Source: Gammaproteobacteria bacterium (GTDB taxonomy: Bacteria > Pseudomonadota > Gammaproteobacteria > DSM-16500). From it: DNA of 34,343 bases. A program made the position numbers and the translations under genes. The first letter of the stretch is position 1. Every line of letters begins with the position of its first letter. Positions 7,552 to 16,222 of the stretch are shown here, piece by piece. A model generated the notes under the pieces. The model was given only the letters and a program-made list of their open reading frames with translations, was not told the DNA's origin and made no database searches. The stretch lies in assembly GCA_021156085.1 (NCBI GenBank), contig JAJNBC010000018.1, forward strand, positions 1-34,343. Direction: 5' to 3'.

Positions 7552-8775
7552 ATGCAGCACAAAACAACCTGGTTAAAAATAGTAGGTTTAATAATTATTT
7601 TATTCACTACTCGCTTTGCGTCAGCCAATGCAATCATCCCTATCCCCACCCAACCCCAGCAAGCTATTATCACCCCAGGCCCACCCAGCATTGACGCTAA
7701 AAGCTATATTTTAATAGATGCCAACAGCGGTAAAGTACTTGCAGAGAAAAATGCAGACACCCATTTAGCTCCAGCTAGCTTAACCAAATTAATGTCACTC
7801 TATGTCATATCAAGTGCTCTTAAAAATGGCTCCATCCACTCCGATGATAAAGTCCGCATCAGTACTAAAGCCTGGAAAACCGGAGGCTCGCGGATGTTTA
7901 TAAAAGCAGGGGATGAAGTACCTGTACAAGATTTAATGCAGGGAATTATCGTAGCTTCAGGTAATGATGCCACAGTGGCCATGGCTGAATATGTAGCAGG
8001 CACCGAAGAAGCCTTCACCAGTATTATGAACGCTCAAGCTAAAAATTTAGGAATGAATGATAGCCATTTCTTAGATAGCACGGGTTTACCGAATCCTAAT
8101 CATTATTCCACAGCCCGTGATTTGGCTACCCTCGCTCGCTCTCTTACCCAAACTTACCCTGAAGATTATAAATTGTTCTCTGAAAAATCATTCACTTATA
8201 ATCATATTCACCAATCTAATCGCAACCGTTTACTTTGGCATTACCCCTATGCTGACGGCTTAAAAACGGGACATACTGAAGATGCTGGATATTGCCTGGT
8301 GGCTTCTGCCATAAAAGACGGTATGCGCTTGATTAGCGTCATTATGGGTGCCCCCAGCGACCAGGTACGCACTGAAGATTCAATTCGCTTATTAACCTAT
8401 GGTTATCGTTTTTTTGAAACACATAAATTATACAATGCTTCAACCGAACTAATGCGTACTCGCGTATGGAAAGCTGTTAATAAAGAAACTGCATTAGGCT
8501 TAAATAGGGATTTTTATATCACTTTGCCCAGTGGACAATTTAAAAATATTCAAACTAATATTAAATTAAATCAACCCATCAAAGCACCCATTATCAAAGG
8601 CCAAACTTACGGTACTTTAAATATTTTACTCAATGGCGAAGTGTTATCATCCCAACCTTTAATCGCCCTTGATAATAATGCAAAGGGTAGCATGTTACGG
8701 GGTGTCACTGATGCATTAAGCTATAGCTATACTCGATTATTTTCACCTTCCACAGAGAAAGCAAATAATGGATAA
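7552..8775 (+). CDS. dacA: D-alanyl-D-alanine carboxypeptidase (PBP5/6 family)
   Basis: A 407-residue low-molecular-mass penicillin-binding protein that trims the terminal D-Ala from peptidoglycan pentapeptides. All three serine-peptidase motifs are present: SLTK (Ser76, Lys79), SGN (136-138) and KTG (238-240, in DGLKTGHTEDAGYC). The start at 7552 is chosen over the ATG at 7501. AAGGG lies 8 bases before it, it gives a clean signal peptide (positive MQHKTTWLK then a hydrophobic core ending FASANA), and the predicted promoter lies downstream of 7501's safe range. The C-terminal beta-domain (from ~residue 290) and a weakly amphipathic end (DALSYSYTRLFSP) fit membrane anchoring. It overlaps ybeD by eight bases; dacA-ybeD-lipB-lipA is a conserved gammaproteobacterial order. 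Confidence 0.93.
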   Translation: MQHKTTWLKIVGLIIILFTTRFASANAIIPIPTQPQQAIITPGPPSIDAKSYILIDANSGKVLAEKNADTHLAPASLTKLMSLYVISSALKNGSIHSDDKVRISTKAWKTGGSRMFIKAGDEVPVQDLMQGIIVASGNDATVAMAEYVAGTEEAFTSIMNAQAKNLGMNDSHFLDSTGLPNPNHYSTARDLATLARSLTQTYPEDYKLFSEKSFTYNHIHQSNRNRLLWHYPYADGLKTGHTEDAGYCLVASAIKDGMRLISVIMGAPSDQVRTEDSIRLLTYGYRFFETHKLYNASTELMRTRVWKAVNKETALGLNRDFYITLPSGQFKNIQTNIKLNQPIKAPIIKGQTYGTLNILLNGEVLSSQPLIALDNNAKGSMLRGVTDALSYSYTRLFSPSTEKANNG

Positions 8776-9064
8776 GCAAACGCCAACAAAGCCCTCTCCT
8801 TCTAATGAAGCGAAGGGGCTTGATTTTCCCTGTGAATTTATCATTAAAATATTTGGCCACGCGTCTGAGAAGTTTGAAAATGACATATTTATGTTGATTA
8901 AAAATCATCAACCTAGTCTATCTAAAAATGCTATAAAAAATCGGCTCAGTAAAGATGGCAAATTTCTTGCACTTAGCATCACACTACAAGTCGAGAGCCA
9001 GGAACAATTAGATTCTATTTATCGGGAATTAACTGCAAATTCTTCCGTACTCATGGCATTATGA
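8768..9064 (+). CDS. ybeD: YbeD/UPF0250 family protein (DUF493)
   Basis: 98 residues with the family core DFPCEFIIKIFGHASEKFE and the C-terminal SITLQVESQEQLDSIYREL. The fold is a small ferredoxin/ACT-like alpha-beta domain. The biochemical role is not established; the standard place between dacA and lipB is the main clue. It overlaps dacA by eight bases and its stop overlaps the lipB start (ATGA), so all three are translationally coupled. The N-terminal ~17 residues (KQTPTKPSPSNEAKG) are a polar tail and probably disordered. Confidence 0.9.
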   Translation: MDKQTPTKPSPSNEAKGLDFPCEFIIKIFGHASEKFENDIFMLIKNHQPSLSKNAIKNRLSKDGKFLALSITLQVESQEQLDSIYRELTANSSVLMAL

Positions 9065-9696
9065 TAGCTAATCAAGTTATTATCCGTATGCTAGGTCTAA
9101 AAGACTATCTCAGCGCTTGGCAAGCCATGCGCCAATTTACCGATGCTCGTAATGAAAATACAGTGGATGAAATTTGGTTACTAGAACATCCTCCTGTTTT
9201 TACTCAAGGTCAAAATGGAAAGCCTGAACACCTCCTCTCCCCTCATAATATTCCCGTCATTCGAACTGATCGAGGCGGTCAAGTGACTTACCATGGTCCA
9301 GGGCAGCTTATCATTTATACCCTCATTGATCTCAAGCGTAAGAAATTTCATGTACGTAACATTATTAACTTATTAGAACGTTCCATCATGCAACTATTGG
9401 CAAGCTATCACATTCAAGCTAAAACAAAATGTGAAGCACCGGGGGTGTATGTGGAGGATAAAAAAATTTGTTCTATAGGATTACGTATCCGTCGCGGGTG
9501 TTCTTTCCATGGACTTGCGCTTAATATCAATATGGATTTGAATCCTTTCCTCTCTATTCATCCTTGTGGATTCCCTCAATTGAAAATGACACAAATGATA
9601 GAATTAAATAAAACAGCAGATAGCTTAGTCATAGGCAAAAAACTTATCGAGCATTTAACGACAAATTTAGGGTATACTAGCCATCTTATTTTATAG
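9061..9696 (+). CDS. lipB: octanoyl-[acyl-carrier-protein]:protein transferase
   Basis: A 211-residue LipB. It moves octanoate from ACP to the lipoyl domains of pyruvate and 2-oxoglutarate dehydrogenases and of GcvH. The signature [20 protein letters not shown] is at residues 71-90. The catalytic Lys135 (KKICSIGLR) and Cys169 (HPCGF) sit at the same numbers as in the characterised E. coli enzyme. The ATG overlaps the ybeD stop. lipA follows directly, so the two lipoylation steps are encoded together. Confidence 0.97.
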   Translation: MIANQVIIRMLGLKDYLSAWQAMRQFTDARNENTVDEIWLLEHPPVFTQGQNGKPEHLLSPHNIPVIRTDRGGQVTYHGPGQLIIYTLIDLKRKKFHVRNIINLLERSIMQLLASYHIQAKTKCEAPGVYVEDKKICSIGLRIRRGCSFHGLALNINMDLNPFLSIHPCGFPQLKMTQMIELNKTADSLVIGKKLIEHLTTNLGYTSHLIL

Positions 9697-9710
9697 GCTT
9701 GCATTATCCC

Positions 9711-10658
9711 ATGGAACAAAAAAACCCAAATATAAAACAACGGGGTGCAGAAAAATTAGCGCGTATCCCCGTAAAAGTTGAACCCACAACAAGCCCCTTA
9801 CGTAAACCTAATTGGATTCGTACTCGCCTTGCCCCTTCTGATTCCGTGAGCAGGCTAAAAGAAGTACTAAGAAAAAATAACTTAGTTACTGTTTGCGAAG
9901 AAGCTTCCTGCCCTAATCTTAATGAATGTTTTAGCCATGGCATAGCCACTTTTATGATTATGGGAGACAAATGTACGAGACGTTGTAGCTTTTGTGATGT
10001 AGCACATGGCCGCCCTGATCCGCTTGACCCCAATGAACCTGCTAATTTAGCCAACGTTATTGCCCAAATGAAGTTGCGTTTTGTGGTAATCACTTCCGTA
10101 GACCGAGATGATTTACAGGATGGCGGGGCTAGCCATTTCAACGCTTGCCTTAAGGCCATCCGCGAAAAAAATCCTTTTATTAAAATTGAAACCCTCGTAC
10201 CTGATTACCGCGGACGAATGGATGTAGCATTAGCAGCCACTTCTCAAGAATTACCTGATGTATTCAATCATAATATTGAGACTGTACCCCGACTCTATAA
10301 ACAAGCACGACCCGGCTCTGACTATGCTCATTCCTTGCAATTGCTCAAAGAATTTAAACGCCGTTTTAGTCATATTCCTACAAAATCTGGCATCATGCTA
10401 GGTTTAGGAGAAACAGATGATGAAATAAAACAAACTCTTTGTGACCTCCGGGCACACAATGTAGATATGTTAACACTAGGACAATATTTACAGCCCAGCA
10501 AATTTCATATGCCGGTAATGCGATATATTACCCCTGAACAATTTCAAGCTTTTGCAAAATTTGCAGAACAATTAGGATTTACAAATGTGGCTAGTGGCCC
10601 TATGGTACGCTCTTCCTACCATGCAGATAAACAAGCAGCGGGGGAACATGTTTCATAG
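9711..10658 (+). CDS. lipA: lipoyl synthase (radical SAM)
   Basis: A 315-residue LipA that inserts two sulfurs into octanoyl-protein. The auxiliary cluster cysteines are in [12 protein letters not shown] (62, 67, 73) and the radical-SAM CxxxCxxC is CTRRCSFC (88, 92, 95). The conserved C-terminal RSSYHAD, whose Ser ligates the auxiliary cluster, is present. I use the ATG at 9711; a TTG at 9699 would add four residues and sits only two bases after the lipB stop. Neither has a strong ribosome site, so translational coupling to lipB is likely. The ~30-residue N-terminal lysine/proline-rich stretch is normal for proteobacterial LipA. Confidence 0.96.
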   Translation: MEQKNPNIKQRGAEKLARIPVKVEPTTSPLRKPNWIRTRLAPSDSVSRLKEVLRKNNLVTVCEEASCPNLNECFSHGIATFMIMGDKCTRRCSFCDVAHGRPDPLDPNEPANLANVIAQMKLRFVVITSVDRDDLQDGGASHFNACLKAIREKNPFIKIETLVPDYRGRMDVALAATSQELPDVFNHNIETVPRLYKQARPGSDYAHSLQLLKEFKRRFSHIPTKSGIMLGLGETDDEIKQTLCDLRAHNVDMLTLGQYLQPSKFHMPVMRYITPEQFQAFAKFAEQLGFTNVASGPMVRSSYHADKQAAGEHVS

Positions 10659-10680
10659 CCCGATTCGCATCTGTTATAAT
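10652..10680 (+). promoter_or_regulatory. predicted extended -10 promoter of the lssY-like operon
   Basis: TTCATA (10652-10657), a 17-base spacer, and TGTTATAAT, which contains a perfect TATAAT (10675-10680) preceded by the TGn extended -10 element. It begins inside the last codons of lipA, so the next operon can be read independently of the lip genes. Confidence 0.6.
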
Positions 10681-10729
10681 GAGCCCAAGCCAACTCACCC
10701 AGCTTCAGAATTATTGAAGAAAGAACGCT

Positions 10730-12772
10730 ATGACTGATCTTGCGAGCCCCATCCTTCAATGGTTAAATGCCCATCCAGAATTAGCTGGCTTGGCTACGTT
10801 CTTAATTTCTACAGCAGAATCCGTGGCCATTATTGGAACCATTGTTCCGGGTTCAGTCATGATGACAGCCATCGGCGCTCTCGTTGGGGCAGGTATTATC
10901 CCCTTTTGGTCTACTATGATCTGGGCCATCTTAGGTGCTATTGTAGGAGATGGCATTAGTTACTGGATAGGATATCATTTTAAAAATCGCTTAAATTATA
11001 TCTGGCCATTTAAAACTCATCCCAATTTATTAATCACCGGAAAATCTTTTTTTGATAAACATGGAGCAAAGAGCGTTTTTGTTGGACGCTTTGTAGGACC
11101 CGTACGCGCCCTTGTACCTCTTGTGGCAGGAATGCTGGATGTCAAACCGCTACGCTTTACTATAGCCAATGTGACTTCCGCCATTGGGTGGGCCCCTATT
11201 TATATGTTACCAGGCATTTTGTTAGGGGCAGCCTCTGTTGAACTTTCCTCTGAAATTGCCACCCGTGTTATTTTAATGCTAATTTTAACTGGTTTATTGA
11301 TTGTTTTATGTCTTTGGTTAATTAAAAAAACCTTTGAGCTCATTCAAAAAGAAATAGACGAATTTTTAACATGGATATGGAACGCTTTAAGAAAATCACG
11401 TTACTTTTATCTTTTAACCGCTGCACTCAAACATCACGATAAAACAAAATCACATGGGCAGCTTGCTTTAGGTTTTTATTTAATTCTGATAAGCATCGGA
11501 TTATTATATTTATTAGTTGTTGTTCTTTATCAGGACTCACAAAATATATATATTAATAACATCGTTTTTCATCTTTTTCGTAGCTTGAGAACACCTACCA
11601 TAGATAATATAATGCTCTGTTTATCCTTTCTCGGTGAGAAATATGTATTACTCCCTCTTTCTTTTTCGCTTTTTGTCTGGTTTGCATGGACTAAGCGCAT
11701 GCACACCGCTTGGCATGTACTGGCGCTGGGCATCCTTGCTGCCAGTGGCATTGAAATAATTAAATATTTTATCCACTCCCCCCGTCCTTGGGGAATTGTA
11801 AATGGTGATTACAGCAGCCGCTTTTCATTTCCCAGTGGCCATACTATTTTGGCAGTCATGTATTATTTTTCTATTGCTTTATTATTTATAAAAACATATA
11901 AAATAAAACGTTATCGAAAAGTCACTTATGCTATAGCTGTCATTTTAATTACAGCCATCGCGTTGTCTCGCTTATATTTTGGAGTACATTGGCTTACCGA
12001 CATCATTAGTAGCGCTTTGTTAGGCACCGCCTTCCTTATACTAATTATTTTAGCTTATAACCGCAAAGAAGAGAAAACCCTAGCACCTAAAGGATTTATT
12101 ATCACAACTATAGTTACTCTCTTATTAACTTATAGCGTTTTTTTTCATTTAACTTTTGATAAGTTCAAATCTTCTTATACCATGCTTGCATGGCCCACCT
12201 ACAATGTGACATTGAACGATTGGTGGTTACAACAAGGCAATCTTTTCCCTTTATATCGAGTGAACCGTCTGGGATTACCCGTAAAAATATTTAATGTACA
12301 ATGGGTTGGCAATCTCAATGCGATAAAAACACTATTGTTAAAAAATGGATGGGAAATCGCCCCCAAACATGATTGGCTCCGAGTCATTTACCGCATCACA
12401 GCTGTAAATAGCACAGAACATTTACCTTTAGTCTCTCCTACTTATTTAGATAATGCCCCCGTACTTGTTCTCATTAAACGCACAAGTACCAGCCATAAAT
12501 TGCTTGTTTTACGTTTGTGGAAATCTTATATAGTGATGAACGAGGTAAATACACCTATATGGATGGGATCACTTGAATTTGCTCCCAGCACTTATAGTTG
12601 GCTATTTAAACATAAACATGGGCCTGATGTGGCTTTGACGCCTTCATTATTATTTACTACTTTACCTCAAACCTATAAAATTAAAACAACGACCGTTACA
12701 ACCCTAATTAATAATCGTACTGTCAATCAAGCCATTATATTAATTAAACCCAAAACAACTAAACCCTCATAA
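10730..12772 (+). CDS. DedA-PAP2-LssY-like three-part membrane protein
   Basis: 680 residues in three parts. Residues 1-~205 are a DedA/SNARE-associated domain: GTIVPGSVMMTAIGALVGAG, GDGISYWIGYHF, and FVGRFVGPVRALVPLVAGM with the family Arg/Gly residues. DedA proteins are lipid scramblases or transporters. Residues ~235-445 are a PAP2 phosphatase with all three motifs: KYFIHSPRP (~345-353), PSGHT (~367-371) and SRLYFGVHWLTD (~413-424). This domain would dephosphorylate undecaprenyl-pyrophosphate or phosphatidate-type lipids on the outer leaflet. Residues ~470-680 are a mostly soluble part resembling the LssY C-terminal domain (VKIFNVQWVGNLNAIKTLL). The architecture matches LssY of Legionella. 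A scramblase fused to a lipid phosphatase suggests coupled undecaprenyl-phosphate recycling. An SohB-type protease gene follows 14 bases later. Confidence 0.88.
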   Translation: MTDLASPILQWLNAHPELAGLATFLISTAESVAIIGTIVPGSVMMTAIGALVGAGIIPFWSTMIWAILGAIVGDGISYWIGYHFKNRLNYIWPFKTHPNLLITGKSFFDKHGAKSVFVGRFVGPVRALVPLVAGMLDVKPLRFTIANVTSAIGWAPIYMLPGILLGAASVELSSEIATRVILMLILTGLLIVLCLWLIKKTFELIQKEIDEFLTWIWNALRKSRYFYLLTAALKHHDKTKSHGQLALGFYLILISIGLLYLLVVVLYQDSQNIYINNIVFHLFRSLRTPTIDNIMLCLSFLGEKYVLLPLSFSLFVWFAWTKRMHTAWHVLALGILAASGIEIIKYFIHSPRPWGIVNGDYSSRFSFPSGHTILAVMYYFSIALLFIKTYKIKRYRKVTYAIAVILITAIALSRLYFGVHWLTDIISSALLGTAFLILIILAYNRKEEKTLAPKGFIITTIVTLLLTYSVFFHLTFDKFKSSYTMLAWPTYNVTLNDWWLQQGNLFPLYRVNRLGLPVKIFNVQWVGNLNAIKTLLLKNGWEIAPKHDWLRVIYRITAVNSTEHLPLVSPTYLDNAPVLVLIKRTSTSHKLLVLRLWKSYIVMNEVNTPIWMGSLEFAPSTYSWLFKHKHGPDVALTPSLLFTTLPQTYKIKTTTVTTLINNRTVNQAIILIKPKTTKPS

Positions 12773-12786
12773 ATGGAGTAAAAACC

Positions 12787-13809
12787 ATGTCCGATTCTTT
12801 TATTCAACTGATTTTATTTTCTGCTAAAGTGGCTATCCTTGTCCTATTCATTTTATTATTGTTAGCAGGGATTCTTAGTTTATTAAGGCAGGGCAGAGAA
12901 CAATCACATGGCAAAATAAGTATTAAAAATATTAATAAAAAATATAAAAAAATCAAACAGATTTTATTGCAAGAAATATTATCTAAAAAAGCTTTTAAAA
13001 AATATCTAAAAGAATTAAAAGCCACTGAAAAAGACAAAGCCGCCACCCCGGAAGCCACTCCTCAGAAGAATATCTTTATTATTCATTTTCACGGTGATAT
13101 TAAAGCATCCGCCGTTGCTGCTTTACGCGAAGAAGTCACTGCCATATTAGAAGTGGCCAAAACGAACGATGAAGTTGTTGTATGCTTAGAAAGCTCCGGA
13201 GGATTAGTCAATGCCTACGGATTAGCTGCAGCACAACTATCACGTTTTAGACAATATCAAATCCCCCTCACTGTCATTGTCGATAAAGTCGCAGCCAGTG
13301 GTGGTTATCTCATGGCTTGCGTAGCTAATAAAATTCTTGCTGCCCCTTTTGCAATCATTGGCTCCATCGGGGTCATTGCACAATTGCCAAATTTTAATCG
13401 ATGGCTAAAAGAGAAAAACATCGATTTTGAACAAGTCACAGCGGGCAATTATAAGCGTACTCTTACCTTATTTGGTGAAAATACTCAGGAAGGCCGAGAA
13501 AAATTACGTCAAGAAATTGAAGAAATTCATCAATTATTTAAAAATCAAATTCACCAATACCGCCAACAACTGGACATTCAAAAAACATCCACCGGGGAAA
13601 TTTGGCTAGGCAAACAAGCACTCGAATTACAATTAGTAGATGGACTCACCACGAGTGATGACTATCTACTATCACTCTATAATCGCGCCAATCTTTTTGA
13701 AGTCCGCTATCACATTAAAAAATCCTTTAGCGAAAAGATTTTTTCTAGCAGTGCTCAATTATTCCAAAGAAATTCTCTACAAAATGTCACTGACACCTTC
13801 ATAGCTTAA
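12787..13809 (+). CDS. sohB: SohB-type inner-membrane serine protease (S49)
   Basis: A 340-residue protein. A single N-terminal membrane span (residues ~7-28), a lysine-rich cytoplasmic-like stretch (ISIKNINKKYKKIKQ) and a charged linker precede the S49 peptidase domain from ~95. The nucleophile Ser is in VDKVAASGGYLMACVAN (Ser ~171) and the general-base Lys in TAGNYKRTLT (~223), the Ser-Lys dyad of the SppA/SohB family. The conserved GSIGVIAQLPN lies between them. Length matches E. coli SohB (349). A GGAG ribosome site precedes the ATG. It is probably co-transcribed with the DedA-PAP2-LssY gene. The physiological substrate is unknown; membrane-protein quality control is the usual suggestion. 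Confidence 0.92.
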   Translation: MSDSFIQLILFSAKVAILVLFILLLLAGILSLLRQGREQSHGKISIKNINKKYKKIKQILLQEILSKKAFKKYLKELKATEKDKAATPEATPQKNIFIIHFHGDIKASAVAALREEVTAILEVAKTNDEVVVCLESSGGLVNAYGLAAAQLSRFRQYQIPLTVIVDKVAASGGYLMACVANKILAAPFAIIGSIGVIAQLPNFNRWLKEKNIDFEQVTAGNYKRTLTLFGENTQEGREKLRQEIEEIHQLFKNQIHQYRQQLDIQKTSTGEIWLGKQALELQLVDGLTTSDDYLLSLYNRANLFEVRYHIKKSFSEKIFSSSAQLFQRNSLQNVTDTFIA

Positions 13810-13836
13810 AATAATTAATAGAAAGGTGCCTATGAC

Positions 13837-14724
13837 ATGAACAAGCCATTAAATGAATATTCAGGCTGGATCTGGATGAATGGGAAATTCTTAGAGTGGA
13901 AAAAAGCTAAAATCCACCTACTAAGCCATACACTTCATTATGGCAGTGGTGTTTTTGAAGGAGCAAGAGCCTATGGGGGTCGAATATTTAAAAAAACTCA
14001 GCATCATCAGCGTTTACACGATTCAGCTGCGATGCTTGGTTTCAAAATTCCCTATAGCATCGGGAAATTAAACAAAGCGGCGGAAGATCTCTTAGAACGA
14101 AATAAATTGGAAAATGCATATCTACGCCCCATCGCTTGGTATGGCGCTGAAGAATTAAATGTTGCTTCCAATAATAACTCAGTGAATGTTGCCATCGCTG
14201 CCTGGGAATGGAAGTCCTATTTTAAGCCAGAAACAACAGGGTTAAAGTTAATGTGGTCTGATTGGATTCGCCCTGCCCCCACGATGGCGCCCGTCCATGC
14301 CAAAGCAAATGGCTTGTATTTGATTGGTACCTTAAGTAAAAATAAAGCTGAACATCAAGGATATGATGATGCTCTCATGCTGGACTACAGAGGATACATC
14401 GCAGAATGTACTAGCTCGAATATTTTTATGGTAAAAAATCACGTATTATATACACCGATCGCTGACTGTTTTTTAAACGGGATAACTAGGCAAACAATTA
14501 TCGAACTGGCACATTCTCACAATATTCCTTGTATAGAAAAATATATCATGCCCTCTGATATTTTAACCGCAGATGAATTATTTGTGACCGGCTCTGCTAT
14601 TGAGGTAAAGCCCATCATAAAAATAGGTGAAACTCAATTTAACATTGGGCGCATAACCAAGCATATGATGAGGGAATATTTAAAACTAGTTAAAGCTAAA
14701 GAATTGGAGCCACCCAATGAGTAA
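13837..14724 (+). CDS. ilvE: branched-chain amino acid aminotransferase (class IV)
   Basis: A 295-residue PLP fold-type IV enzyme catalysing the last step of Leu/Ile/Val synthesis and its reverse. Diagnostic stretches: HTLHYGSGVFEGARAYGG near residues 32-49; the PLP Lys in PVHAKANGLYL (~157-160, cf. Lys159 of E. coli); AECTSSNIFMV, where the PLP-ring Glu is kept but the usual EGAGENLF loop reads ECTSSNIF; and ADELFVTGSAIEVKPI. The altered loop leaves related activities (D-amino acid transaminase, aminodeoxychorismate lyase) possible, but the FEG(A/I)R N-terminal motif favours BCAT. An ATG six bases upstream gives only a two-codon frame. It overlaps the next gene by eight bases. Confidence 0.9.
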   Translation: MNKPLNEYSGWIWMNGKFLEWKKAKIHLLSHTLHYGSGVFEGARAYGGRIFKKTQHHQRLHDSAAMLGFKIPYSIGKLNKAAEDLLERNKLENAYLRPIAWYGAEELNVASNNNSVNVAIAAWEWKSYFKPETTGLKLMWSDWIRPAPTMAPVHAKANGLYLIGTLSKNKAEHQGYDDALMLDYRGYIAECTSSNIFMVKNHVLYTPIADCFLNGITRQTIIELAHSHNIPCIEKYIMPSDILTADELFVTGSAIEVKPIIKIGETQFNIGRITKHMMREYLKLVKAKELEPPNE

Positions 14725-15412
14725 TTTAGAAAAAACAGCCATTATTTATAAGTTAGTGCAAATACCCTTAAATAGGCGGGACGATCGTTGGCAAATCGAA
14801 TTTTCCACCCACTTACCCACAGCGAGTTTTCGTTGTGGAAACCCGCAAATAATCACAGGGCCTGATGGATTTCCTTATTTTCAATTATTATTACCCTTGC
14901 CAGGCGTCAATTTTGAAAGTTTTTCTATTTCAAAAATGATGGACGATTTTTTATTATCCGAAGGATTGGGGGTGGTATTAAATGCTGATCTGCCGCAGCC
15001 CGATTGGGTATTATCCTATGGCGATATCGTCAATTTGAAATTAAATGGCTCTTTACTGCCTCCCCCAGACCATTCTTTCGTTATAGAAAATAATATGGAG
15101 CAGGAAGTTCTAAGAAAGGGAGCGACTATTATCTCGGGTAAACCCGCCCCTCATTTATATCCACCCACTGTATCAAGCCCCCTAAAAAAAATGTTACAAC
15201 ATAATGGAATACGTGACCCCAAATTTGCCCTTGTTTGCTTACATCCAGAAAAAAACTCACGCTTTGAACTTGCCTTTAACATTAGCCCACAGGATTTTTC
15301 GAGTAGGGAACACTATCTTTCTGTATTTAGAGCAATTGGGTGGTATTTGCCAAAGCATTATGCTTATGTAGGAACGAAAGCAACAAGCACTGCGGGTTTT
15401 GTCTCGCTTTAA
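14717..15412 (+). CDS. uncharacterised protein downstream of ilvE
   Basis: 231 residues, family not recognised. It has no signal peptide, membrane span or repeat and is probably cytoplasmic with mixed alpha/beta content. Visible landmarks: a proline/glycine-rich centre (LLPLPGVNFESF, GSLLPPPDHSF), KPAPHLYPPTVSSPLKKML, and an ordered C-terminus (ALVCLHPEKNSRFELAFNIS, then HYLSVFRAIGWYLPKHYAY). The start ATG lies inside the ilvE end with an 8-base overlap, and GGAG lies just upstream, so it is almost certainly translated with ilvE. It looks like a real, normally composed gene. Any role in amino-acid metabolism would be a guess from location only. Confidence 0.75.
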   Translation: MSNLEKTAIIYKLVQIPLNRRDDRWQIEFSTHLPTASFRCGNPQIITGPDGFPYFQLLLPLPGVNFESFSISKMMDDFLLSEGLGVVLNADLPQPDWVLSYGDIVNLKLNGSLLPPPDHSFVIENNMEQEVLRKGATIISGKPAPHLYPPTVSSPLKKMLQHNGIRDPKFALVCLHPEKNSRFELAFNISPQDFSSREHYLSVFRAIGWYLPKHYAYVGTKATSTAGFVSL

Positions 15413-15434
15413 GAATGCAAGGCCCATTGCAGAT

Positions 15435-16220
15435 TCAATACGAGGAAAAATCTTTAGTTATATTTCTAAGCACCATTAAATTTTTATCCAGCGAAGTTAT
15501 TTCCTCGACAAGAGCATGGTTTTCCTCCCCCCACATATTGGCAATTTCCACTAGATACTGATGTAGATGCTGGCCCGCTGCATTTCCCCTCATAAGATCA
15601 TCCTCTTTATCTTTCTTTTGAAGCAAGAGCTGTAAAAATTCAGTTAATCTTTCTACTTTAGAGAACTCTATTTTTTCTTTAACCACATGAATACTCATTA
15701 TAATGCTATTCAATAAATCATTTATATTATGAAAAACACTATCTATCTTATCCATTCTTCTTGATTTCTTTTCTAAATCACTTATCTTCTGATGTAATTC
15801 ACTTATATTTTTCAACTCCACTGCTAATTTCTTACGTACATTTTGAAGAGTATTAAAATACGAGATCACCATATTATAGAGCTCATTCTTGGGATCCAGT
15901 TTAATGCACGCATCACTGGGCATGTTTTGTATTTCAAAAATCTGATTTTCAAGATTTCTCCAATGCCTTAGAAAAATAAAATTCCCTACATACCAGATTA
16001 ATCCAAAAAAAGATAAACTTAAAAAAATAAATACCATTAAAAAATTCTCAATTACATGATTAATGGCATAACGACTTAATATAATATTTTTAGCATCTTG
16101 CCCACCTTCAATCTGTAATAAACGATTTAATAAGTAATGGGATATTACAAAATAGGCTATACAAAAAAACATGCTCCACACTACGCATAATGAAAAAAAT
16201 ATTTTGTTTTTTAATCTCAT
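15435..16220 (-). CDS. membrane sensor-like protein with H-box helix but no kinase ATPase domain
   Basis: A 261-residue protein. Two membrane spans (~7-30 and ~57-84) flank a ~26-residue periplasmic loop. A HAMP-like or linker region and a long coiled coil (~120-160) follow. FHNINDLLNSIIMSI at ~163-177 resembles the H box of some histidine-kinase dimerisation domains (H-[DN]-x-N-[ND]-L-L), with His164 as candidate phosphorylation site. The protein ends ~95 residues later with no N, G1 or G2 boxes, so there is no catalytic ATP-binding domain. Its start is two bases beyond the stop of the REC-EAL gene, giving a two-gene operon. It could relay phosphate to or from the REC domain, or simply be a scaffold. 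The H-box reading is inference; the membrane topology and coiled coil are clear. Confidence 0.7.
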   Translation of the reverse strand: MRLKNKIFFSLCVVWSMFFCIAYFVISHYLLNRLLQIEGGQDAKNIILSRYAINHVIENFLMVFIFLSLSFFGLIWYVGNFIFLRHWRNLENQIFEIQNMPSDACIKLDPKNELYNMVISYFNTLQNVRKKLAVELKNISELHQKISDLEKKSRRMDKIDSVFHNINDLLNSIIMSIHVVKEKIEFSKVERLTEFLQLLLQKKDKEDDLMRGNAAGQHLHQYLVEIANMWGEENHALVEEITSLDKNLMVLRNITKDFSSY

Positions 16221-16222
16221 TT

